NCBI GenBank assembly: GCA_023487325.1
Contig: JAMDBS010000119.1
Span: forward strand, 1-6,363
DNA from: Patescibacteria group bacterium
GTDB taxonomy: Bacteria > Patescibacteria > UBA1384 > JAMDBS01
Length of the DNA: 6,363 nt
Direction: 5' to 3'
Shown here: one piece after another, positions 1-4,560 of the stretch
Position numbering within the stretch: the stretch's first letter is position 1
Layout of the letters: each line of letters starts with the position of its first letter
Made by a program: the position numbers and the translations under genes
Notes under the pieces: model-generated
What the model was told of the DNA's origin: nothing
The model's database searches: none
The model's input: only the letters and a program-made list of their open reading frames with translations

Positions 1-59
1 ATAAAAAAAAATAAAAACTAAAACTAATTAATACTAAGAATATTTCAAGTATTATTTAT

Positions 60-482
60 ATGTATCAAAAAAAGCTTCTTTATAAAGATTTGTCTTATCA
101 GGTGCAAGGCGCGGCAATAGAAGTAAGCAAAAATTATGGATCAGGGCATAAAGAAGCAATTTATCAAAAAGCGCTTGAAGAAGAATTGAGTATAAGAAAA
201 TTATCCTTTAATAAACAGGAATCAATCAAAATATTTTCGCCAAAAACAGGTAAATTTATCGGAGTTTATCGTCCTGATCTGGTGATTGACAATAAAATAG
301 TCATTGAAATAAAATCCTTAGAATTTATTACCAAGAAAATGATTTGCCAGATATACGATTATTTAAAAAATAGTGATTATGAATTAGGTTATCTTATCAA
401 TTTTGGCTCAGACAGATTGCTTATTAAAAGAATTATTTATACAAACGATAGAAAAAAATTTAAATCGGTTGGTGGTAATTAG
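60..482 (+). CDS. GxxExxY family protein (PD-(D/E)XK nuclease-like fold, function unknown)
   Basis: A 140-residue protein that I assign to the GxxExxY family. The name-giving motif is G29-H-K-E32-A-I-Y35, in the stretch where family members usually read GxGxxExxY. A nuclease-like core follows: D73 in RPDLVID, then E83-I-K85 in VIEIKS, the spacing expected of a PD-(D/E)XK site. Next come Q97, YLK (101-103) and the family's closing LINFG (112-116). Length is normal and the gene looks intact. No membrane segment or signal peptide is visible. The biochemical role of the family is not established; nuclease activity is inference from the fold. The ATG at 60 has no Shine-Dalgarno sequence, only AT-rich DNA. 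The stop lies 21 bases before mraZ, so the two may be co-transcribed, though this family is not a usual dcw member and may be an insertion. Confidence 0.88.
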   Translation: MYQKKLLYKDLSYQVQGAAIEVSKNYGSGHKEAIYQKALEEELSIRKLSFNKQESIKIFSPKTGKFIGVYRPDLVIDNKIVIEIKSLEFITKKMICQIYDYLKNSDYELGYLINFGSDRLLIKRIIYTNDRKKFKSVGGN

Positions 483-494
483 TTAATAATTAGT

Positions 495-498
495 GGAG
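495..498 (+). promoter_or_regulatory. Ribosome binding site of mraZ
   Basis: GGAG lies five bases before the GTG at 504. It supports that non-ATG start, which also gives the MFIGEY N-terminus expected for MraZ. No in-frame ATG gives a better fit. Confidence 0.7.
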
Positions 499-503
499 CT
501 TTC

Positions 504-935
504 GTGTTTATAGGAGAATACAGTCATACAATTGATCCTAAGGGCAGAATTGCTATCCCGGTTAAAATGCGGGCCAAGCTTTCTGACGGAGCAGTGGTGA
601 CCAGGGGTTTAGATGCCTGTCTTTTTGTTTATCCAAAAAATGAATGGGAAAAATTAGCCCAAAAATTGGCAACTTTGCCGATTACTGATCCCAAAGCTCG
701 GGCTTTTAGCCGTTTGATGCTGGCTGGCGCTATGGATTTGGAATTTGATAAACAAGGCAGAGTGTTATTGCCAGGTTATTTGAGAAATTATGCTGATATA
801 AAGATCAAAGCAATAGTGGCCGGTTTATATAATAGAATTGAAATTTGGAATGAAGCCAAATGGAATGAATATAAAAATGTTTCAGAAAAAGAAACTGATT
901 CAATTTCCGAGCACCTTGCACAATTGGGTATTTAG
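504..935 (+). CDS. mraZ: Transcriptional regulator MraZ
   Basis: A 143-residue MraZ, the usual length. It has two SpoVT-AbrB (swapped-hairpin) DNA-binding repeats. The first, near residues 5-47, opens with GEYSHTIDPKGRIAIP and holds D11-P-K-G-R15. The second, near 77-120, holds D82-K-Q-G-R86 and ends in RIEIW. The linker RAFSRLMLAGAMDLE is also typical. In other bacteria MraZ forms a ring-shaped oligomer and binds direct TGGGN-type repeats upstream of mraZ, regulating the dcw cluster. No such repeat array is visible upstream here, so autoregulation cannot be confirmed from this window. The start is GTG with a good ribosome site. It is the first dcw gene, but rsmH, usually close behind, is 366 bases away. 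Confidence 0.96.
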   Translation: MFIGEYSHTIDPKGRIAIPVKMRAKLSDGAVVTRGLDACLFVYPKNEWEKLAQKLATLPITDPKARAFSRLMLAGAMDLEFDKQGRVLLPGYLRNYADIKIKAIVAGLYNRIEIWNEAKWNEYKNVSEKETDSISEHLAQLGI

Positions 936-939
936 TAGA

Positions 940-1027
940 AATTTTCAATGATCAGTTTTCAATCAATAAATTAATGTTTAAAAATTAATTAATTTGAAAA
1001 TTTAATGAAAATTGTAAATTGAAAATT
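940..1027. repeat. AT-rich imperfect inverted repeat
   Basis: The outer arms AATTTTCAAT (940-949) and ATTGAAAATT (1018-1027) are perfect complements. Inside them TTTTCAAT (956-963) faces a near-matching ATGAAAATT (1005-1013), and the centre contains AATTAAT facing ATTAATT. The arms are built from a TTTTCAAT word, so the palindrome may have grown from a short repeat. It begins five bases after the mraZ stop. Confidence 0.6.
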
Positions 1028-1036
1028 AAAAAATTA

Positions 1037-1083
1037 GATATAGACAGATAAAATTAGACAATTTGATTGTATCTGTCTGTATC
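1037..1083. repeat. 14-bp stem-loop downstream of mraZ
   Basis: GATATAGACAGATA (1037-1050) pairs with TATCTGTCTGTATC (1070-1083) along all 14 positions, 13 Watson-Crick and one G-U. The 19-base loop contains its own small palindrome, AAATT facing AATTT (1051-1064). No T-run follows on the + strand, so this is not a typical terminator. It could be a processing or stability element at the 3' end of the mraZ message, or a remnant of a palindromic repeat. Confidence 0.6.
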
Positions 1084-1112
1084 GAAAGGTACAGCAAATT
1101 TACCACAGTTCC

Positions 1113-1131
1113 CCCCGATATTTTATCGGGG
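1113..1131. repeat. GC hairpin CCCCGATA/TATCGGGG
   Basis: A perfect 8-bp stem (1113-1120 with 1124-1131) around a TTT loop. The C-run extends two bases further left (1111-1116), so it could alternatively pair with GGAGGGG at 1136-1142. No T-run follows. Confidence 0.6.
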
Positions 1132-1204
1132 TGAAGGAGGGGCGATTCTGTTGACTACTTATCCTATAAGCAGTTGGCGGAGTCAAAAAAACCAAAATAA
1201 AAAA

Positions 1205-1257
1205 CCTTTTGCCTGAAAATTCTCCCCCCGCTTGTGGGCGGGGGGACAGGCAAGGGG
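1205..1257. repeat. Compound GC-rich hairpin upstream of rsmH
   Basis: Two stacked stems. The outer one joins CCTTTTGCCTG (1205-1215) with CAGGCAAGGGG (1247-1257), 11 pairs including two G-U. The inner one joins CCCCCCGC (1224-1231) with GCGGGGGG (1238-1245), 8 perfect pairs around a 6-base loop. An 8-base bulge (1216-1223) and a single A (1246) lie between them. It would be very stable as RNA. There is no T-run after it. It ends 44 bases before the rsmH start. Confidence 0.65.
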
Positions 1258-1268
1258 AAAGAGGAAAA

Positions 1269-1296
1269 ATTTCTAATTTCTAATTCCTAATTTCTA
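1269..1296. repeat. 7-bp tandem repeat, four copies
   Basis: Four head-to-tail copies of ATTTCTA: 1269-1275, 1276-1282, 1283-1289 (as ATTCCTA) and 1290-1296. The array stops five bases before the rsmH ATG and takes the place where a ribosome binding site would be expected. Confidence 0.85.
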
Positions 1297-1301
1297 AACA
1301 A

Positions 1302-2162
1302 ATGATGCAACATATTTCGGTATTGTCCAAAGAAGTTTTACAATATTTAGATCCCAAGGCAGGCCAAAATTTTGTTGATTGTACGCTGGGTTTGGGCGGT
1401 CACGCAAAATTAATTTTGCATAAAACCTCGCCCAATGGAAAGCTGCTGGCCATTGAACAGGATGAATCCGGTCTTACTGAAGCAAAAAAAAGATTAGCCG
1501 AGTTTGGTTTACGAATTACCTATGTTAATGACAATTTCGTCAACCTTAAAAAAATAATTAAAGATCAGGATTTTAGCAATATTCAGGGAATTTTATTTGA
1601 TTTAGGGCTGGCCAGCTGGCAATTAGATGAAGGCAGATACGGATTAAGTTTTAGTCATGATAAGCTGCTAGATATGCAATTTACCGGTTCGGATATTAAC
1701 GCCAGCGAAGTAGTCAACAAATATCATTTTGAAAAATTAGCTGATGTTTTATACCAATATGGAGATTTGAGCAATAGCCGTTCTTTAGCCAAAAAAATTA
1801 TTGAGGCCAGAAGCAAAAGGCCGATCATGAGAACTTCGGAATTGGTTGCGGCTATTGGCAGCAAAAACCCGAAAATATTGGCGCCAATCTGGCAAGCGAT
1901 CAGGATAGAAGTCAATAATGAGCTTAATAATTTACAAACCGCCTTAAATGATTGTTTGGAAATTTTAGCTCCTGGTGCAAAAATCGCTATCATTTCCTTT
2001 CACAGCGGCGAAGATAGAATTGTTAAAAACTTTTTTAAAGCCAATCAAGATAAATTAAAAATTTTAACCAAGAAGCCAATTATTGCAGCTTTTTCCGAAA
2101 TTAAAAATAACCCCAGATCACGCAGTGCGAAATTAAGAGCAGCGATATTAATAAGGAATTAA
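1302..2162 (+). CDS. rsmH: 16S rRNA (cytosine(1402)-N(4))-methyltransferase RsmH
   Basis: A 286-residue SAM-dependent methyltransferase of the RsmH (MraW) family, slightly shorter than the usual 300-315. It N4-methylates C1402 in the 16S rRNA decoding centre. The N-terminal HISVLSKEVL matches the family opening. The SAM-binding loop is D26-C-T-L-G-L-G-G-H34. FDLGLASWQLD (99-109), LDMQF (123-127), RIEVNNEL (201-208), ISFHSGEDRIVK (231-242) and NPRSRSAKLR (270-279) are in family order. Departures: ASWQLD for the common SSPQLD, YGLSF for RGFSF, GDL for GEE near 154, and SFHSGEDR for SFHSLEDR. The SAM loop is preserved, so I expect an active enzyme. Two ATGs (1302, 1305) are possible starts; neither has a Shine-Dalgarno sequence, and 1305 gives the more family-like MQHISVL. 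Confidence 0.95.
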   Translation: MMQHISVLSKEVLQYLDPKAGQNFVDCTLGLGGHAKLILHKTSPNGKLLAIEQDESGLTEAKKRLAEFGLRITYVNDNFVNLKKIIKDQDFSNIQGILFDLGLASWQLDEGRYGLSFSHDKLLDMQFTGSDINASEVVNKYHFEKLADVLYQYGDLSNSRSLAKKIIEARSKRPIMRTSELVAAIGSKNPKILAPIWQAIRIEVNNELNNLQTALNDCLEILAPGAKIAIISFHSGEDRIVKNFFKANQDKLKILTKKPIIAAFSEIKNNPRSRSAKLRAAILIRN

Positions 2163-2166
2163 ACCT

Positions 2167-2214
2167 CACGAATTTATTAACACGAATATTACTAATAATT
2201 TGTATAATTCGTGT
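2167..2214. repeat. CACGAAT direct and inverted repeats before ftsL
   Basis: CACGAAT occurs at 2167-2173 and 2181-2187, exactly 14 bases apart. Its complement ATTCGTG lies at 2207-2213, giving a stem of ACACGAAT (2180-2187) with ATTCGTGT (2207-2214). The last copy contains the GTG that is the longest possible ftsL start. A perfect TATAAT (2203-2208) sits inside, but no matching -35 element stands 16-18 bases upstream. Confidence 0.6.
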
Positions 2215-2561
2215 CAAAAGATTTGTGGAGCTTAATACAATATAAAATCATGCTTATCACAAAATCCAATTTAGAAGAATCTGGTTTAAGAAAAAGAACT
2301 ATCGACCGAGAGATTAAAATCGGCCCGCTTAGTATTCAATTTGTAGTGATTATTATTTTGGCAGCTCTAGCGCTCTTATATCTGGCTCAATCCACTCAAA
2401 GCGCCACCAAAAATTACCAGATTAGAGAATTGGAAGATCAGAAATCAAAAATTGAAGAAGAAAATAAGCGCCTAGAAATTGAAACGGTCAGATTAAAATC
2501 ATTGAATGAAATCAAATCTAGTGTCAAGGATTTAAATTTAGAAACAGCAAAAAATAATTAA
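2211..2561 (+). CDS. ftsL: FtsL-like cell division protein
   Basis: A small bitopic membrane protein, 116 residues from the GTG at 2211. It has a basic cytoplasmic N-terminus, one transmembrane helix near residues 41-60 (SIQFVVIIILAALALLYLA) and an extracytoplasmic coiled coil near 67-105, rich in E, K and heptad L/I (RELEDQKSKIEEENKRLEIE). FtsL sequences are poorly conserved, so the call rests on this architecture and on its position between rsmH and ftsI, where ftsL normally lies. FtsL pairs with FtsB/DivIC and activates FtsI-FtsW at the septum. The start is uncertain: GTG 2211 falls in a repeat and lacks a ribosome site, while the in-frame ATG 2250 gives 103 residues but its nearest GGAG (2227-2230) is 19 bases away. 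The stop is 23 bases before ftsI. Confidence 0.82.
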   Translation: MSKDLWSLIQYKIMLITKSNLEESGLRKRTIDREIKIGPLSIQFVVIIILAALALLYLAQSTQSATKNYQIRELEDQKSKIEEENKRLEIETVRLKSLNEIKSSVKDLNLETAKNN

Positions 2562-2584
2562 AGCCAAAATATAGCGAGGGAGTA

Positions 2585-4315
2585 ATGGCTTATTATCAAA
2601 AAATTCCCAAGGGCAACACTGACGATTGGCTTAAAAGAATAAATATCCTGATGGGGATTATTTTTGTTACGGGCGCGATTTTATTAATAAGACTTTTTCA
2701 ACAAGGAGTGATAGAGAATTCAAAATATGTGGCCTTGGCCAAAGATCAGCATACAGTAGTTAAGAACTTAGAGCCAAAAAGAGGTGAGATTTTAACCAAT
2801 GATTTTGCTGATGGTGAAAAGTATCCTCTTGCCACCAATATTGAAAAATACGATGTTAATGTTATTCCAAAAAATGTGAAAAATAAGGAAAAAATTGCCG
2901 AGGTACTTTCGCCATTACTGGAAATCGGCAAAAATGAGATTTTTGATAAAATTAACAATGACAAACTTTATATCCCTCCACTCAAGAAGAAAATTGAAAA
3001 GGATTTGGCTCAAAAGATTATGGATTTAAACTTAGAGGGCGTGGTAATTACTTCCGAGGATGTGCGCTATTACCCCGAAGGTGATTTTGCCAGTCAACTT
3101 TTGGGCTTTGTTAATGCCGAAAATATTGGCAATTATGGCATTGAAGGCTACTATGATTCAGTGCTAAAAGGCGAAGGCGGCAAAGTCAAAGCAGAAAAAG
3201 ATGCCTGGGGCAGGTTAATTAGCATTAATCAACCCCAAAATATTCGCGATGGTTCAAGCTTGCTTTTAACCGTGGATCACAATGTGCAATATCAAGTAGA
3301 GGCAAAATTAAAAGAAGCCATGGAGAGATATTCAGCAGATAACGGCTCAATTATTGTAATGAACCCAAAAACAGGAGGCATTTTAGCCATGGCTAGCTAC
3401 CCTTCTTATGATCCTAATAAATTTAATGAAGTCGCCACAGACAAACAAGATGTTTTTATCAATCCGGCTATCAGTAAAGTTTGGGAGCCGGGATCTATTT
3501 TAAAGTCAATGACCATGGGAGCAGGGCTTGATACAAAAAAAGTCGAGCCAGATACCGAAGATGTGTTTTCCAATATGACTGTGGTGCAGGGCTATGAGAT
3601 ACATACCGCTCAAGACAAAGCTTTTGGCCGAGAAACCATGACGCAGGTGCTGGAAAATTCTGACAATGTGGCCATGGTTTGGCTGGCTGATAAAATTGGC
3701 AATGATGAACTTTATAAATATCTGGAAAAATTTGGTTTTAATTCTAAAACCGGAATTGATTTGAGCGGCGAAACCAATGGCACAATGGCCAAACTCTCAT
3801 CTTGGCGCGATATCACCAGGGCGACTATATCTTTTGGGCAGGGTATTTCCTTGACGCCTTTGCAGGTTTTAGCTGCTTATGCGGTGATAGCCAATAGCGG
3901 TAAATTTGTCACACCCTATATTGTAGATAAAATCATTAAGGAAAACGGTGAAATTATTACCACTCAACCGAAAATTGGCCAAGAAGTAATTTCTGCTGAT
4001 AATGCGGCCAAGCTTGGAGGGATGCTGGTTTCTGTGGTGGAAAATGGCCATGGTAAAAAAGCGCAAGTGCCCGGCTATAATGTGGCCGGCAAAACCGGTA
4101 CCGCGCAAATTCCCAAGCCAGAAGGTGGTTATTATGAAGATCGCCATGTTGGTTCATTTGCCGGATTTTTGCCGGCCGAAGACCCAAAATTTGCCATGAT
4201 TGTGCGTTTGGAAAACCCCAAAAATGTAGAATGGGCGGAAAGTTCTGCCGCGCCGATTTTTGGCGAGATTGCCCAGTGGCTGGTAAATTATTATCAGATA
4301 AAACCGACGAAGTAG
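2585..4315 (+). CDS. ftsI: Class B penicillin-binding protein, septal transpeptidase (FtsI/PBP2-like)
   Basis: A 576-residue class B PBP that cross-links peptidoglycan outside the membrane. One N-terminal transmembrane anchor lies at about 18-38 (RINILMGIIFVTGAILLIRLF). The dimerisation domain follows (about 60-225), with KRGEIL at 65-70 and later RYYPEG and QLLGFVN. The transpeptidase domain covers roughly 226-570. All three active-site motifs are present: S304-I-L-K307 with the catalytic serine, S359-D-N361, and K503-T-G-T506. No PASTA domain follows, and length is normal. The start ATG has AGGGAG at 2577-2582. FtsI is preferred over an elongation-type PBP2 because it follows ftsL and precedes murF in dcw order. 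It ends with two consecutive TAG codons. Confidence 0.95.
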   Translation: MAYYQKIPKGNTDDWLKRINILMGIIFVTGAILLIRLFQQGVIENSKYVALAKDQHTVVKNLEPKRGEILTNDFADGEKYPLATNIEKYDVNVIPKNVKNKEKIAEVLSPLLEIGKNEIFDKINNDKLYIPPLKKKIEKDLAQKIMDLNLEGVVITSEDVRYYPEGDFASQLLGFVNAENIGNYGIEGYYDSVLKGEGGKVKAEKDAWGRLISINQPQNIRDGSSLLLTVDHNVQYQVEAKLKEAMERYSADNGSIIVMNPKTGGILAMASYPSYDPNKFNEVATDKQDVFINPAISKVWEPGSILKSMTMGAGLDTKKVEPDTEDVFSNMTVVQGYEIHTAQDKAFGRETMTQVLENSDNVAMVWLADKIGNDELYKYLEKFGFNSKTGIDLSGETNGTMAKLSSWRDITRATISFGQGISLTPLQVLAAYAVIANSGKFVTPYIVDKIIKENGEIITTQPKIGQEVISADNAAKLGGMLVSVVENGHGKKAQVPGYNVAGKTGTAQIPKPEGGYYEDRHVGSFAGFLPAEDPKFAMIVRLENPKNVEWAESSAAPIFGEIAQWLVNYYQIKPTK

Positions 4316-4320
4316 TAGTA

Positions 4321-4341
4321 TGTATTACGTATAATGTATTA
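4321..4341. repeat. 7-bp tandem repeat after ftsI
   Basis: Three head-to-tail units: TGTATTA (4321-4327), CGTATAA (4328-4334) and TGTATTA (4335-4341), right after the ftsI stop and a TAGTAGTA run. The period equals that of the array in front of rsmH, with a different word. Confidence 0.65.
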
Positions 4342-4373
4342 TGGTTTTTATTAAATCAACACATGGATTACCC

Positions 4374-4402
4374 TTGTTAAATTTGATTAATTCTGATATA
4401 AT
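4374..4402 (+). promoter_or_regulatory. Sigma70-type promoter for murF
   Basis: TTGTTA (4374-4379) stands 17 bases before a perfect TATAAT (4397-4402). TGA precedes the -10 box, forming an extended -10 element. Transcription would begin near 4408-4410, about 150 bases before the murF ATG. It is the best promoter match I found in the window and suggests that murF-mraY can be transcribed apart from ftsI. Confidence 0.62.
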
Positions 4403-4410
4403 CTTATGTT

Positions 4411-4560
4411 ATGCTCAGTAATACAACTTTCAATGTATTTTTTATAAATTATTGCTGGCATAAAAGGTTGTAATGGTTTTGATTGAATACTAATTATCGA
4501 AGACTTACCAATAAAAATACAATAAACATAATAATTTTTGAAAGTTGATATACTGGGTAT
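4411..4560 (+). promoter_or_regulatory. Candidate structured murF leader sequestering the start codon
   Basis: The predicted transcript start falls just before a sequence that can pair with the murF initiation region. ATGCTCAGTA (4411-4420) pairs with TACTGGGTAT (4551-4560) as ten pairs including two G-U, covering AT of the ATG and the GGG before it. After a 3x3 internal loop, CAACTTTCAA (4424-4433) pairs perfectly with TTGAAAGTTG (4538-4547). Then TGTATTTTT (4434-4442) pairs with AAAAATACA (4513-4521), leaving a 16-base bulge on the right. The interior (4443-4512) is unresolved. It matches no riboswitch class I know. Alternatives are a small terminal-inverted-repeat element or an RNA gene with paired ends. 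Confidence 0.45.

Larger units (their letters stand above)
936..1301. other. Long mraZ-rsmH spacer with palindromes and no confident gene
   Basis: These 366 bases separate two genes that are usually almost adjacent. In order they hold an AT-rich imperfect inverted repeat (940-1027), a 14-bp stem-loop (1037-1083), a GC hairpin (1113-1131), a strong ribosome-site-like AAGGAGGGG (1134-1142) ahead of a 21-codon TTG frame, a compound GC-rich hairpin (1205-1257) and a 7-bp tandem repeat (1269-1296) that runs up to rsmH. Base composition shifts abruptly: both ends are very AT-rich, while 1110-1145 and 1220-1260 carry runs of C and G. None of the hairpins is followed by a T-run, so none reads as a factor-independent terminator on the + strand. 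I found no convincing promoter. It may be an accumulation of intergenic repeats or a structured leader for rsmH; I cannot separate the two. Confidence 0.6.
4316..4558. other. ftsI-murF spacer with promoter and self-complementary leader
   Basis: A 243-base AT-rich spacer. It opens with three near-copies of a 7-bp word (4321-4341), then a sigma70-type promoter (4374-4402), then about 150 bases whose two ends are complementary (4411-4560). No open frame is credible here: stops are frequent, and the murF frame is closed at 4532-4534 by TAA. No terminator was seen after ftsI, so ftsI transcripts may read into murF. Confidence 0.6.

Noticed and set aside
36..59. Promoter for the GxxExxY gene around TATTAT at 50-55
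   Set aside because: The hexamer is weak, has no -35 partner, and almost any AT-rich stretch here would match.
1151..1170. TTGACT followed by TATCCT/TATAAG as a promoter for rsmH
   Set aside because: The -10-like hexamers are only about 4-8 bases from the TTGACT and nothing suitable lies 16-18 bases away.
1224..1245. GC hairpin as a transcription terminator
   Set aside because: No T-run follows on the + strand, and on the other strand the stem is followed by mixed sequence.
1084..1265. RNase P RNA, tmRNA or other known RNA gene in the mraZ-rsmH spacer
   Set aside because: None of the conserved motifs of RNase P RNA (such as GAGGAAAGTC) or a tRNA-like domain is present.
1724..1993. Minus-strand open frame of 89 codons inside rsmH
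   Set aside because: It lies wholly within a well-supported rsmH and its translation shows no recognisable motif.
3869..4199. Three overlapping open frames (two minus, one plus) within the 3' part of ftsI
   Set aside because: All overlap the transpeptidase domain with its intact KTGT motif; their products look like compositional shadows.
4538..4558. TTG at 4538 as the murF start
   Set aside because: The seven added residues lie in the inverted-repeat arm and there is no ribosome site; the ATG at 4559 gives a natural start for this shortened family.
4411..4560. 6S RNA gene
   Set aside because: The paired ends and length are reminiscent, but the 3' arm overlaps the murF start, there is no terminator, and I cannot recognise the conserved central bubble.
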